A stretch of DNA of 64,000 bases from Cephalopachus bancanus (taxonomy: Eukaryota > Chordata > Mammalia > Primates > Tarsiidae): assembly GCA_027257055.1 (NCBI GenBank), contig JAPVLO010000232.1:1-64000 (forward strand). Direction: 5' to 3'. A program made the position numbers and the translations under genes. This document shows, one piece after another, positions 45,030 to 57,420 of this stretch. The notes below the pieces were generated by a model that ran no database searches, was not told the DNA's origin, and saw nothing but the letters and a program-made list of their open reading frames with translations. Position 1 is the first letter of the stretch. Every line of letters starts with the position of its first letter.

Positions 45030-45260
45030 TTGCCTCAGTTGCAAGGAGTATGTGAGATTATGTAGTAAACGTGCATAGAAGGGAATCTAGCACATGGTAA
45101 GAGCTTGGTAAATGTCAACTATGAGTCCAGTTCCTACCCTAGGAGGCTGGCATTGCTGTCCTCAGTTTTGCAGATGAGGAAGCAGAAGCTCAAAGAGGTT
45201 GTATGAGCTTTCCCAAGCTGGCACCCCAAGCTGTGTTCTTGCCCCTCAGTTTCACAATGG
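45030..45260 (+). repeat. MIR-like fragments
   Basis: cagttttgcagatgaggaag and aaagaggttgtatgagctt are the core of MIR; the upstream part may be a second old SINE piece. Confidence 0.6.
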
Positions 45261-45614
45261 ATCCAAGGGGCGAGTGCAGGAAGAACCCAAGGAGTGTGTG
45301 TCAGGTGACACGCAGCTTGCTGTAGCACAGCTGATGCCTCACTGCTGTATGGTCCACAGACCTCGTACTGGCTCATGCATGAGGAACAGCAAGTGACTCA
45401 TTTAACTCTCAGGAGTGCCTGTCTGTAAACGTGTGCAGTTTGTGGGAAATACGGTAGATGCTGGGACTTGTGGTTATTTGCTGTTGACTCTTCAGCATAT
45501 ACTTGGCTTCCAGTATTTGACCTGGCCCCATTTTGCATGTTGGTTTTTGTTTCCTCATTCCTAAATTTATATAAATCATTTGTACGGACTTTTTATACCT
45601 TTTAAAATTCAGTT
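45261..45614. other. NRF1: NRF1 intron 1, unassigned
   Basis: Nothing recognised. Confidence 0.5.
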
Positions 45615-45628
45615 TTAAAATAAGTTTT

Positions 45629-45912
45629 TTTTTTTGAGTTGGAGTCTCACTCCGTCGCCCAGACTGGAGTGCAGTGGCCGCTCCCGGCCACCGCAGCCTC
45701 GACCTGCTGGGCTCTGGCAATCTTTCCGCCTCAGCCTTCCAAGTAGCTGGAACTATAGGCGCACGCTACCACACCCGGCTAATTTTTTGATTTATTGTAG
45801 AGATGAGATCTCGCCAAGTTGCCCAGGCGGGTCTCGAACCCACGGGCTCAGGCAGTCCACTCACCTCAGCCTCCCAAGGCGCGGGATTATAGGCTGAGCC
45901 ACCGAGACTGGC
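45629..45912 (-). mobile_element. Alu, intermediate
   Basis: Antisense copy with young right-arm hairpin and longer linker. 14-bp duplication ttaaaataagtttt at about 45615-45628 and 45913-45926. Confidence 0.94.
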
Positions 45913-45926
45913 TTAAAATAAGTTTT

Positions 45927-46495
45927 ATAAACTGGCTTAATGAGTACAAATATAACAGTTGCCTAATTCTCCATTTCCTTTAAAAGGCAGCCCTTTGTCC
46001 TCCTACCTCTTCTTTTTTAAAGTTATTTTCTTCCCTTTCCAGCTTCTAAAAGTGAGGATGGGTGATAGGATGAACCGTTGAGTACAGGTGAAGAGTGTGA
46101 AGTCGGTCAATACTGGGGCTCACAGAGACAGGACCTTCTAGAGACCATGGTGGATGGCGCTGGTGCTGTGACTGAGAATCCCACGTTAGGCTCCTTGGTG
46201 TGTGGGATGCAGGTCACCAAGTGGCTGCTGTGTGTCCGCTAAGGCAGTGATGGCGGGTTGCGGGTGGGCAGAGCAAGAGGTGTGTTAGAGGGACCAGGAT
46301 GGGGGGCTGCGGGGGCAGTTTGAGAAATCAGTTTTATAATGCAGATTCACAGACCCCAGTAAAGCCTAGGTTTTGTCTTAAAGGTGCATACATGATGGAA
46401 GGGGTAGCCGTTAAGGAGCCCAGCAGACAATGGGGACAGACTGTTGTATATACGTAATCCTGAATTGTACCCCACATCTTAAAAGTTATAATAAT
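45927..46495. other. NRF1: NRF1 intron 1, unassigned
   Basis: Purine-rich in parts; no gene or repeat named. Confidence 0.45.
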
Positions 46496-46798
46496 AGGCC
46501 AGGTGCGGTGACTCAAACCTGTAATCCCAGCACTTTGGGAGGCTGAGGCGAGAGGATTGCCTGAGCCCGCGGGTTTGAGACCAGCCTGGGCAACATGGCG
46601 AGACCTCGTCTCTACAATAAATCAAAAAATTAACTGGGTGGGGCAGTGTGGACCTGTAGTTCTAGCTACTTGGAAGGCTGAGGTGAAGGATTACCAAGAT
46701 CCCAGCAGGTTGACAATGGGTGACTGTGAGCGTGCCACTGCACTCCAGCCTGGGCGATGGAATGAGACTCCAACTCAAAAAATAATAATTTTTAAAAA
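46496..46798 (+). mobile_element. Alu
   Basis: Sense copy, older linker. Confidence 0.87.
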
Positions 46799-47032
46799 AT
46801 GATTGCTTTTACCCCCCTTTATAATTTTAAATAATAAAACTTTTATTTTTGGATTCACCAACTTCCCATAGGGTCTCTTAACTTGCCATTTTGGAAAATG
46901 GGGTCCTAAGTGCCCCTACGCTTACAAGTTTAGATTGTTTTACTGCATTGGCTTTCTGTGTTTGCCATAAAAGCATATTCAGATTCATGACTATGATCAC
47001 TCAAGTTTTCATGTCCTTTAGAAGCTAAGGAA

Positions 47033-47325
47033 GCCGGGCTCAGTGGCTCACACCTGCCATCTCAGCATTTTGGGGAGGCTGAGATGAGAGGATTTCCTGA
47101 GCCCAATGTTTGAGACCAGCTCGGGCAACTTAGTGAGACCTCGTCTCTACAATAAATAAAAAAAATTCAGCCGTGGCAGTGCACACATGTAATTCCAGCT
47201 ACTTGCAAAGATGAGGCAGAAGGATCACCTGAGCCCAGCAGGTTGAGGTTATGGTGGCAGTGAGCATGCCACTGCACTCCTGCCTGGGCGATGGAGTGAA
47301 ACTCCGACTCAAAAAAACAAACAAA
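47033..47325 (+). mobile_element. Alu
   Basis: Sense older copy; a(a/g)ctaaggaa is duplicated at 47023-47032 and 47326-47335. Confidence 0.92.
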
Positions 47326-47574
47326 AAACTAAGGAACTCTTTTGGTCTGTACTTGAAGACTTAGCTTCGCACTGTTCAACAGATATTTATTGAATACCAC
47401 GTTTATCTTAACAGTATTACTTACCATCGCCGAAATTTGGAAGTAACCTAGCGACTGACTTTAGGGGATTAGTAAAGTAACTACTGTCCATTTTTTACAG
47501 GAAATGCTCTACAAACATTTTCAAAATGATGCAGAAATGGAACATGGAAACTTTTATTCTCTATTAAGTTAAAG

Positions 47575-47601
47575 CATATATATATATATATATATATATA
47601 T
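47575..47601. repeat. (TA)n microsatellite
   Basis: It lies between the target duplication (aagttaaagcat) and the Alu T run, so it grew from the Alu tail. Confidence 0.92.
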
Positions 47602-47602
47602 G

Positions 47603-47867
47603 TTTTTTTTTTTTTTGGGTTGGAGTCTCTCTCTGTTGCCCAGACTGGAGTGCAGTGGCCGCTCCCGGCCACCGGCGATCCTTCCGCCTCAGCCTTCCAA
47701 GTAACTGGAACTACAGGCGTGCGCTCCCACACCCGGCTAATTTTTTGATTTTTTGTAGAGATGAGGTCTCGCTGCCCAGGCAGGTCTCGAACCCGCGGGC
47801 TCAGGCAATCCACTCACCTCAGCCTCCCAAAGGCGTGGGATTACAGGCTGAGCCACCGAGCCTGGCT
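47603..47867 (-). mobile_element. Alu, young group
   Basis: Antisense copy with short linker and one T-arm mismatch; 20-odd bases are missing after the right-arm hairpin. aagt(t/c)aaagcat flanks the insertion. Confidence 0.92.
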
Positions 47868-48155
47868 CAAGTCAAAGCATTTTTATAAAACATTATGTAC
47901 AATATAAACTAAGGGGGAAAATGCTTCTCCACAAAGCTGTTAACTTGGTAATGTGACTGTCTCAAGTGATGGTGATTTGTGTTTTCTTTTTTCACATCGG
48001 TTTTTTCTCTATTACCCCAAAAGAACATGCTTTACTTCTATGAGAATACATTTTTTAAAACTAAAGATACAAAATTAGAATTGCTTGTCATAGTTTTTTG
48101 TTTTTTTGGATACTCATGCTACTGTAACCCAGGAGTTCCTGATAAGAACTCAGTA

Positions 48156-48476
48156 AGCCAGGTGCGGTGGCTCACCCCAGTAATCCCAGCACTATGGGAT
48201 GTATTGGTGAGAGGATTGTCTGAGCCCAGGTGTTCAGCCCTGGGCAACTTGGTGAGACATCGTCTGTACAATAAATAAAAAAATTAGCTGAGCGTGGTGG
48301 CACATGCCTGTAGTTCCAGCTACTTGGAAGGCTGAGGTGGAAGGATCGTCGGAGCCCAGCAGGTTGGAGGCTGCGGTGGCCGGGAGCGTGCCTCTGTTCG
48401 TACTCCAGCCTGGGTGATAGAGTGAGACTCCAACTCAAAAACAACAACAACAACAAACAAAGAAACAAACAAACAG
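48156..48476 (+). mobile_element. Alu
   Basis: Sense older copy with (CAA)n tail; agaactcagtag/a repeat at 48144-48155 and 48477-48488. Confidence 0.91.
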
Positions 48477-48488
48477 AGAACTCAGTAG

Positions 48489-50294
48489 ATATTTGTTGAT
48501 GAGAGAATGATTGATTTGCAACGATTCCTAGGTCCGTGGAATGAATGCTTACCTTCCCATAAGTGTATCCAGAAGCAGCCCTTAGTTCAGTTATTTCAAA
48601 AGAAAAGCCATGCATTGAGCTGTCCTGCAGCAGGAGGAGACAGCCTTGACTGGATGTTGGCTGTGTAATGATTGGTCCAACAAAACTGAGGCTTTGACTG
48701 GCAGCCAGGCGGCAGTGCTCTTTCTCAGAGTGCAGGGTCTGAATAAGAGTGTCCTTTGTGCTTTCGAAAACTGAGGGGTGGGACTTGTGGTTATTTGTTA
48801 TTTCTCCTTAATGGAAATTGAGGCAGCCTCTAATCCTGCTATCACATGGCAACTGCTTATTTGGGTTTTGGTAATTTGGGAGCAGCTGTGGACAAACAAT
48901 ATTCCACAAAAGGAGCCCTGCCAGCTGCACTCGGACCAGTGACAAATGCTTGGGCATGCCAGATCTCCAGTCTGCTGTGTCTAAGCTGGGATGGCTTCAG
49001 CAGCTCACCTGCTTTTTACTGATATTTGTAGCCACTAGTAAGCCCCTCCATATTTGAGAATGCACTCTCTAGTGCTTGTTATCGTTGTCACCAACATTCA
49101 TCAAGCACACACTTCATTCTAGGTGCTGTGCCAGGCGCTGGGTTGTGAGCTGTGAGGTGTTATGCAGTGTGCATAGATGCTTTTCTCTTTGACCGGTGGG
49201 TCAGTATTAAGCTTTATTTCTAGCAGACTAAATTGCAGTGGAGAAAGAATCTGGGGTGGAGGCAACTGAGAGTGGTGCTGCTTCACTCCCCAGACTGCCC
49301 TGAGACTGCATGTGGGTGTCCATGGATGCCCCTACCACGCCATGTGCCTTTCTGAGCTGCGACTCTGCCTGCAGTGGCCTTTCTCAGCCCGGACCCTGGC
49401 ATACTTCTGATGAAGACTGTTCTCTCCGTAGGACGCTGGCTTGTGTCCTTGCAGCTTTGCCTTCCCAGCACTCCCTCAGCCCTTAGCAAATATCATGAGG
49501 CGAGGATTTGTCTTTTAAATGTTAAAAGCCTATTTACTGGACTTTATTAGTTCAGTCTTTGATATACACTTTTTTTAAAGCTATTATAACCCAGGGGCTT
49601 ATAATACGTTTGACTAAAGAAACACAGCCCGGGAATTGGGCAGGCAGGGTCTTCTATAGTAAGGACAAGAAAACTTGACTTTTGATTGTGCACAAAAGTA
49701 AAGGCAGGCCCACTGGGGGCGGGGGGTAGGGGGAGAGACACTGGCCATCTTTTTTTCTATCTTTGTAGTGTTGAATTATCACAGGAACAGATTGGCCTGG
49801 ATTATCGTAGGAACCCACTCTATTAGAAACTCCTTTCACAGTGAGATAAAATGGCCTGTGATTGAGTTTTTCATTAAATTAAAAAAAAAATTTTAGAGTT
49901 GTGGGATCCATATGGGGATTTGCTAATTGTAGACTGTGTGTGGTGAGGTCTGGTCTTGTGTGAGCCCCTCTGCCCCTGGTAGTGGGCACGGTGCCCCGTG
50001 GGTGGTTGTGTGCCCTCATTCCCCACCCCCACAAGAGGCAGGTCATTTCAAAACTTAGAAATGTAGCACTGCACTTAGGCATAGTAGCCAAAAGCTGCAT
50101 ATGGCTTTTAAAATTAAAACTAATTAAAATTTTAATTCCTTTATCACAAGAGTCACATTTCATGTGGCCAGTGTGGTTGATGGCTACTGCTTTGACAACG
50201 CAAATTTAGGACACTTCCATCACTGCTGAAAGTGCTTTTAGACAGCACAAATCTGGAACCTGTGAGAGAGTTGGCATATTTTGAAGAATTTGGT
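48489..50294. other. NRF1: NRF1 intron 1, Alu-free stretch
   Basis: 1.8 kb without Alus. Around 49085-49150 wording (aggtgctgtgccaggcgctg) is L2- or MIR-like. No gene recognised. Confidence 0.5.
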
Positions 50295-50580
50295 AGACTG
50301 GGTGCAGTGGCTCACGCCTATAATCCCAGCACTTTGGGAGGCTGCCAAGAGGATTGCCTGAATCTAGGAGTTCAAGACCAGCCTGGGCATTTTGGCCAGA
50401 CCACGTCTCTACAATAAATAAAAAAATTAGCCCGGCGTGGTGGCACGTGCCTGTAGTCCCAGCTATTTGGAAGGCTGAGGTGGAAGAATCACCTGAGCCC
50501 AGCAGGTCGAGGCTGTGGTGGCTGAGAATGTGCCACTGCACTCCAGCCTGGGTGACAGAGTAAGAGTCTGACTAAAACAA
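50295..50580 (+). mobile_element. Alu
   Basis: Sense copy, older group, the last sense-oriented Alu before exon 2. Confidence 0.87.
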
Positions 50581-50999
50581 TAGAAAATAAAGCATTTGGT
50601 GAAGTACAGTTACCTAATTATTTTTTTTTGGGTGGATGTTTGTTCCAGTTGAATTTTAAGCAACCTGAAATCCTGTGCTGTCTTTGCATTTTTTTCTTTG
50701 GCTGTGGCACCCTCTAGTGTTGTAGCTTTGTTATAGCAATACCGTCTTGAAATAGTCTATTTGTGATTTAAGTCTGAGAACATTGAAGCCTGGGTATATA
50801 TGCATTTCTCTAGAGAGAAGGTCTAGCCTTCACCCATCTTCAGAAGGATCCATGATCCACAAAGAATCAAAACTACTCTATGATGGTGGTCTTTGTATGG
50901 CCAAAACTCCTAATGTGATCTGTGAGTATTATTTCTCCCAATATAAAAAAATCAAACTGTTAATCTGGCATTTCTATGCTGTATCTATCTTGGTATGTA

Positions 51000-51245
51000 G
51001 AATAATCATAATAAGTTATACTTATGGCACTCTTTATATACCATGTGCCACTTACACGCTTACAAATAGTTGCTCATTTTGTCCTCTCCATAATTCTATG
51101 TAGCAGATGCTGTTCTTCTTCTTCATTTGACAGGTAGTACAGTTCAGGCCTAGAAGTCCAGTGAAGTCTGTCTAAGGTGCTAGTGAGTGGCAGAGCGGGG
51201 ATCTGAATGCAGGACTCTGACTCCAGAGGCTGAACTCTGAACTAG
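51000..51245 (+). repeat. MIR
   Basis: taccatgtgccacttacacg, ttctatgtagcagatgctg, gtgagtggcagagcgggga and gactctgactccagaggct follow MIR consensus order in + orientation. Confidence 0.8.
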
Positions 51246-51754
51246 CCTGCTGTGGAGTGAGGGTGAGTGTTTCAGCAGGTAGGAGGGAGAGCAAAGAGGT
51301 GACTTCCCAGATCCTTGCACACATCGAGGCCAGCTGCATAATAAGGAAAAATGGCAACTCTCCGTCTGTCAGCCATGTTGGAAGTGACAGCCAAGACCCA
51401 CTGTGGGTTTTCAGTAGACAGACAACCCTGTGGAACTTGTCATGGGTGAGAGGAATGGTTGGAGTCCAAACTGCTGCTGCGCCACGTTTCCTGTAGTCCA
51501 AGCACCTCGTCTGTTCATGGGATAATATGACAAATCATTTTGTATCTGTACATTACTTCCATAAGCACTTTCTGTATTGCTGTAATGTTGGTTTTGAGGC
51601 TTGTGTGGGACTCTTGGACTCAGCAGGCACCTCTCTCAGAGCAGGTGAGCTGGGGACAGATGGAAGTGTGTGTTTGAATCTTCTACTTCCTTTCCGTCTG
51701 GTTCCCTCTCACTTCTAAATGTCCCATTTCTCTCCGTGGGGCATTTTATACTCG
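51246..51754. other. NRF1: NRF1 intron 1, unassigned
   Basis: Nothing recognised. Confidence 0.5.
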
Positions 51755-51756
51755 AT

Positions 51757-52056
51757 TTTTATTTACTTATTTTTTGAGTTGGAGTCTCACTCTGTCGCCC
51801 AGACTGGAGTGCAGTGGCCGCTCCTGGCCACCACAGCCTCGACCCGCTGGGCTCTGGCAATCCTTCCGCCTCAGCCTTCCGAGTAGCCGGAATTACAGGC
51901 ATGCGCTACCATGCCCGGCTGATTTTTAAAAATTTATTATAGAGATGAGGTCTCGCCAAGTTACCCAGGCGGGTCTCGAACCCACGGGCTCAGGCAATCC
52001 TCTCACCTCAGCCTCCCAAAGTGCTGGGATTACAGGCTGAGCCACTGAGCCCAGCT
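51757..52056 (-). mobile_element. Alu, intermediate
   Basis: Antisense copy with longer linker and T arm gcgggtctcgaacccacgg. Confidence 0.9.
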
Positions 52057-52067
52057 TTATTTCCTAT

Positions 52068-52338
52068 TTTTAAAAATTTTTTATTTTAGTCAGAGTATCA
52101 CTCTGTCACTCGGGCTAGAGTGTAGTAGCATGCTCATGGCCACTGTGGCCTCAACCTGCTGAGCTCAAGTGATCCTCCTCAGCCTTCTAGATAGCTGGAA
52201 CCTCAGGCGCACACCGCCTCACCTGGCTGAGTTTTTGATTTATTGTAAAGATGAGGTCTTGCCAAGTTGCCCAGACTGATCTCGAACCTCTGGGTTCAGG
52301 CACTCCTCTTGCCTCTGCCTCCTAAAGTACGCCCGGCC
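52068..52338 (-). mobile_element. Alu
   Basis: Antisense older copy with a shortened left end. Confidence 0.82.
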
Positions 52339-52835
52339 AAAGCTATTTCCAAACTTGACTTGTGCTGTTCTCTTGCTTCTTTGCATAAGAAGGGAGTTTG
52401 ATTTTTCTAGTGACAGTTTGCCCTAGCATGTCATTTAGTTTTATTTTTCAAAGGGATCGGTTTGGAAGATTATATTATAGTTATTTGTTTTTAAAGCTTA
52501 TTTTGTTAAAGTCAAAGTATGCATTCATGTGATAAAAGGTCAAATAGAAGGCCTTATAACAAAAATCAATGGCCTTTCGCCACATTCTTGCTGTCCCAGT
52601 CCCACTTTTCAGAGGTGATTAACTGTTTTGTTTGTAGTGTTATCAACAGTAATGCCTCCGTAACTCTCACTGATATGCCTATGCCTATACCATTGTTTCT
52701 TGGTTTATCAAATAGGCGTTATTGACTCCTTTCCATGAAAGACAAGGATTACCTTCCAGGATTCTTTTCCTTTCCTTTCTATTTTTGATAGTTACATTGT
52801 AATATCACATTCTCCCATCTACTCTTTTTATTTTC
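52339..52835. other. NRF1: NRF1 intron 1; possible L1 3' remnant
   Basis: 52480-52740 has the cadence of an antisense L1 3' region but is too eroded to be sure. Confidence 0.35.
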
Positions 52836-53047
52836 TTTCTTTTTTTTGCACTCTGTCGCCCAGGCTGGAGTGCAGTGGCATGCACGGCTCACGGCTACCC
52901 CAGCGTTGACCTGCTCAGGACCTCAGGCGATCCTGCTGCAGCCTTCCAAGTAGCCAGAACTACAGGTGTGCGCTACCATGCCCAGCTAATTTTTTTGAGT
53001 TATTGTAAAGATGAGGTCTCGCCAAGCTGCCCAGGCTGTTCTTCCAC
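52836..53047 (-). mobile_element. Alu, truncated
   Basis: Antisense right arm and linker; the left arm is lost after gctgcccaggctg. Confidence 0.8.
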
Positions 53048-53398
53048 CTACTTTCGATAGCATCTCCTCCCTCCCTTACCACAGGATAGGATGACGTTAC
53101 TACCCTGGTCTTTTCTCCCTCTCTGCCCCTCCTACCTCCTCATTTTTGCCATCTATGTCTTTGCTTTTATACGTAATGGTTCATAACTTTTATGTTGTTT
53201 TATGTCACATTTAATTTTCTGTATTTTGCTCTGTAGTTGAAGTCTGGAAATGGGAAGCAATAATTGCATACATGACTATGACTTTTTTTTCCTCCATTGT
53301 AGAGCCCAGTGGTGTGGGAGGATTTTTTTTTTTCCTCTACGTGTCTGATGTCACTTGTGGCTATTTGAAAGACACTGTCCCTAGGTCAAATGGATTCT

Positions 53399-53680
53399 TC
53401 TTTTCTTTTTTTTGAATCAGAGTCTCACTCTGTCACCCAGACTGGAGTGCAGTGGCCCACTTATGGCCACTGTAGCCTCCACCCACTGGATTCAGGTGAT
53501 TTTTCCGCCTCCGCCTTCCAATTAGCTGGAACTACAGGTGTGTGCCGCCACGCTCAGCTAATTTTTTTATTGTAGAGATGAGGTCTCATCAAATTGCCCA
53601 GGCTGGTCTCAGGCAATTCTCTCGCCTCAGCCTCCTCCCAGAATGCTGGGATTACAGGCTTGAGCCACCGTGCCCAGCCG
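53399..53680 (-). mobile_element. Alu
   Basis: Antisense older copy with a deleted left-arm part. Confidence 0.84.
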
Positions 53681-53684
53681 AGAT

Positions 53685-54006
53685 TTTTCTTTTCTTCTTC
53701 TTCTTCTTCTTCTTCTTTTTTTTTTTTTGAGTTGGAGTCTCACTGTGTCGCCCAGGGCGGAGTGCAGTGGCATGCTCACGGCCACCCTGGCATCAACCTG
53801 CTGGGCTCAGGTGATCCTTCCACCTCAGCCTTCCAAGTAGCTGGAACTACAGGCATGTGCTACCATGCCCGGCAAATTTTTTATTTATTGTAGAGACGAG
53901 GTCTTGCGAAGTTGCCCAGGCTGGTCTCAAACCCACGGGCTCTGGCAAACCACTCACCTCAGCCTCCCAAAGTGCTGGGATTACCAGTTGGGCCACCTGA
54001 ACCCAA
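53685..54006 (-). mobile_element. Alu with (TTC)n tail
   Basis: Antisense copy with a (TTC)n expansion at 53690-53717 next to its T run. Confidence 0.86.
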
Positions 54007-54009
54007 CTG

Positions 54010-54217
54010 ATTTTTCTTTTCTTTTTTTTTTTTTGAGTTGGAGTCTCACTCTGTCCAGACTGGAGTGCAGTGGCTCCATTACAGATAATTTTTTGATTTA
54101 CTGTAGAGATGAGGTCTTGCCAAATTGCCCAGGCAAGTTTCGAACCCGCGGGCTCGGGCAATCCACTCACCTCAGCCTCCCAAGGCACGGGATTACAGGC
54201 TGAGCCACCGAGCCTGG
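54010..54217 (-). mobile_element. Alu, intermediate, internally deleted
   Basis: About 85 bp of the right arm is missing between gtggctc and attacag; the T-arm wording aacccgcggg is present. A second T run follows at 54218-54238. Confidence 0.85.
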
Positions 54218-54239
54218 CTTTTTTTTTTTTTTTTTTTTA

Positions 54240-55017
54240 AATCAATATGTTTTATTATGATATTGTGAGGTACTGTTGATTTTTCTTTTCTTAAGCTCTG
54301 TTTTTACTCAGACTTTGCTTCTCTTTCACTCTGACTTTAATTCTGCAGTTGTTTTTCATTGTTCCTGATGTGGTGAGATTTCTATTTACCACCCTAGTGT
54401 TCCCCAAGAAGCAAGTCGTATAGTTGACCTTAGACTTTTTAAAGAAATGATATTTTGTTGAGTGAATCTTCTATCCTAGTTTAGATTCTGGACATGTCCA
54501 AGCATGTAAACTGAGCCCCCTGGGTTTTTTGTCCTGGTTTGGATGGTAGACACAGGCCTGGTCTGAGGTTTGCCCTCAGGCAGTGCTGGGTGACTTCCTT
54601 TTGGTATGATAATGCTATTGATGAGACTAATGCCTCCTTTCACAGAATTTGATTCGATTTCCTGGCCTGCTCTTCTTTGTACGTTGATTTTTAAAACGCT
54701 CTGCATTTTAACCTTATCCATTATGTACAGATTTGACTAAATTTAACTCCCTTGGATATTTCCTCCAAATTCCGGTACTCCTGAGGTGTGGCTGAGTACC
54801 TGGGTGCTCTGGGCCAGGACAGCTTTTTTGCTTCTACTGTCTTTCATTCCCACCTTCAGTCGTCTGGAAGGGCAAAAGCAGGCACTCCTGTACCAAACTG
54901 CCCACTTCCTCAACCTCTTGTGGTTTACATAATAAAGAAGGACCTTTGGTGACTATCTAGGCTAAGGAAGAGGTTTTAGTAAAATTGTTATCACGTTATT
55001 GTTTTGGGGAATGGGGT
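54240..55017. other. NRF1: NRF1 intron 1, unassigned
   Basis: Nothing recognised. Confidence 0.5.
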
Positions 55018-55019
55018 GC

Positions 55020-55064
<45 letters not shown>
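55018..55064. repeat. (GC)n(GT)n alternating purine-pyrimidine tract
   Basis: About 8 GC units followed by about 15 GT units without interruption, 47 bp in all. It is the kind of sequence that can adopt Z-DNA. Confidence 0.95.
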
Positions 55065-55068
<4 letters not shown>

Positions 55069-55172
55069 GGGGTCTCACTCTGCTGTCCAGGCTGGAGTGC
55101 AGTAGCATGATCACAGCTCACCGCAGCCTCAACCTCATGGGCTCAGGAGATCTCCCACTTCAACCTCCCAAT
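55065..55172 (-). mobile_element. Alu, first part, interrupted
   Basis: Antisense right arm of an old Alu, split by another Alu and resuming at 55450. Confidence 0.8.
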
Positions 55173-55186
55173 ATATATAATATATA

Positions 55187-55449
55187 TTTTTTTTTTTTTT
55201 TTTGAATCAGAGTCACTCTTTCCCCCAGGCTGGAGTGCAGAGGCATGCTCAGGTGATCCGCCTAGCCTTCTAAGTAGCTGGAACTATAGGCGTATGCTAC
55301 CATGCCCAGCTAATTTTTTGTTGCTATGTTGTAGAGATGTGGTCTCACCAAGTTGCTTAGGCTGCTCGCAAACTTCTGGGCTCAGGCAATCCTCTCGTCC
55401 TGGTCTTCCAAAGTGCTGAGATGACAGATTTAAGCCCTGCACCTGGCCT
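55187..55449 (-). mobile_element. Alu, nested
   Basis: Antisense copy with a 17-base T run inserted in the linker of the older Alu. Confidence 0.84.
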
Positions 55450-55583
55450 TTTTGTATTTTTTTATGGAGATGAGGTGTCACTGTGATGCCCAGGTTGGTC
55501 TTGAACTGCTGGACTCAAAGCTATTGTCTCGTCTCAGCCTCCCAAAGTACTGGGGTTATAGGTGTGAGCCACCCTGCCTGGTC
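55450..55583 (-). mobile_element. Alu, second part, interrupted
   Basis: Left arm of the Alu begun at 55065. Confidence 0.8.
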
Positions 55584-56049
55584 AGGAATGATCTTTTCAG
55601 CGAAGTGTTTGACTGATTTGAACACCGCTGGCACTGGGTGATAGACAGCTGTGCCTTTTATTTGCATGTGGCATTTAGAGCCACAGGTCAATATGTGTTG
55701 CCGGTACTTTCATCTCACTTTTCACATTGTTCAGAGGAGTCACCGTCAGTCCCTCTGCTGCTGCTCCCTGTGGTACACTGTTAGAAAATTATGTAGGGGT
55801 CTTGGTCTCCTACAATTTCTTTATTTATGTCTAGTCAGTTGCTGGAGTTATTATGATATAGGGCTTTTTAGATGCCTGACTCAATCTCTTGCACAAAATT
55901 AAGAAAATCATATCCTCAGAGATGAATGTCTAATACAAAATGAGGAAGTTGAGGCCCAGTGCTTGTGCGACTAGTTGGGTAATGAGTCAGGAAGGGTGGA
56001 GCCACGAAGACAGAATTCTGCGTCATCTTCGTAACTAAGGGTGAGCATT
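55584..56049. other. NRF1: NRF1 intron 1, unassigned with possible MIR piece
   Basis: atgaggaagttgaggcccag near 55940 is MIR-like; otherwise nothing recognised. Confidence 0.4.
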
Positions 56050-56132
56050 TGTTGCTGGGCACGGAGCTCCTTGCTTTATCTGGATCATCTCACTTAATCC
56101 TCACCTCGTCCTTTTGAGGATAGAAACTGCCA
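56050..56132 (+). repeat. MIR, first part, interrupted by Alu
   Basis: ctggatcatctcacttaatc and gaggatagaaactgcc match MIR; it continues at 56437 with gcagcttagaggttaagtca. Confidence 0.7.
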
Positions 56133-56436
56133 CTTTTTTTTTTTTTTTTTTTTTTTTTTTTGAGTTAGAGCCTCTGTCACCCAGGCTGGAGTGCAGTGAC
56201 ACATTCATGGCCACCCCAAGTGTCAACCTGCTGGGCTCCGGTGATCCTTCCGCCTCAGCCTTCCAAGTAACTGGAACTACAGCTGCGCTACCACACCTGG
56301 CTAATTTTTGATTTTTTTGTAGAGACACAGTCTCACCAAGTTGTCAGGCTGGTCTCCAACCCGCAGGCTCTTACAATTCACTCTCTTCTGCCTCCAAAGG
56401 TGCTGGGATTACAGACTGAGCCACCCAGCCCAGCCC
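56133..56436 (-). mobile_element. Alu inside a MIR
   Basis: Antisense copy with about 27 T in its tail; ccacttttt occurs on both sides. Confidence 0.88.
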
Positions 56437-56530
56437 ACTTTTTAAATAAAAAAAAAATGGCAGAACTGCAGCTTAGAGGTTAAGTCACTTGTCCAGGGGC
56501 TCTGGATATCTGGGTAATAGTCTGTGCTAT
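56437..56530 (+). repeat. MIR, second part
   Basis: gaggttaagtcacttgtcca continues the MIR begun at 56050. Confidence 0.7.
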
Positions 56531-57299
56531 TTTAAAAAATGCAGATTAATATGTTTTCACCTATTTGCAGTTCATCTTAGTTCAGCCATCCAGAGAATCT
56601 GACTCCTCCCTGACCCAGTTAAAGTGCTTCACTGATATTGACTTGGAGGAGTTGGGTCTGGCAACCTTCAGCAATATGCACATGTCAGTCATGCCTGGCT
56701 TTAGCCAAGTTGCTTCCTTTAGGATTTTAGAAACGTATCATTTACAGATATCCCATTCTAGCTCAAGGAAGCCAGAATGAACTTTGCCTTTGGTTTTACA
56801 GCATGTGCTGAACAAAAGGGGTCAGAGAGCTGAAGCACGGACTCTGGAGAGAGATGCAGAGAGACAGGCAGAACCAGCAGGCCTGGGAAGCAGACGGCCC
56901 TATCGATTTGTGCTGTGGACTGCATTCTGGAGCAAAGAATGGAAATCCATTATGCCAAGTGCAGAGCGTACAAATCCCTTTGAAAAGCAGTTAGATGCCA
57001 CCTAATCCCAAATCATTTAAAAACAATTTTGAAGTAACCAGAATTCTAAAATGCTCTAAGCAGTTTGTCTCTTAGACTAGAACAGTGAAATGGATGGAAA
57101 AATAGCATTTTAATGGTGTCTTTCTTTCTCCCCATATATTATGTTTAATTGTGTGACTTCATGTGTTAAATTGCATTTTAGATAAGTACAAATCTAGAGG
57201 CTTGGATGTATTCCCTGGGAGATTTTGAAACTCACACAAAGCATATGATAGGGAAGAAACCATAGGGCAGTTTATCAGATATTTCCCCTGTAAGATTTT
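56531..57299. other. NRF1: NRF1 intron 1, unassigned
   Basis: Two overlapping 70-codon frames (56565, 56784) show no family resemblance; no exon is called. Confidence 0.5.
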
Positions 57300-57420
57300 T
57301 AAAAATTTTACCATAATTTTAGACTTTTAGAAAAGTTGCAAGAATAGTACAAAGAATTATCATGTACTCTTTACCCAGATTTTCCAAATATTAAGATTTT
57401 ACCATGTTTTCAAAAGCCTC
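57300..57420 (-). mobile_element. Old L1 3' fragment
   Basis: aaaagttgcaagaatagtac and tcttacc-like wording are antisense L1 3' region. Confidence 0.55.

Noticed and set aside
56565..57005. Two adjacent 70-codon plus-strand frames, considered as an alternative NRF1 exon
   Set aside because: No match to NRF1 or another protein that I know; ordinary chance frames in intron.
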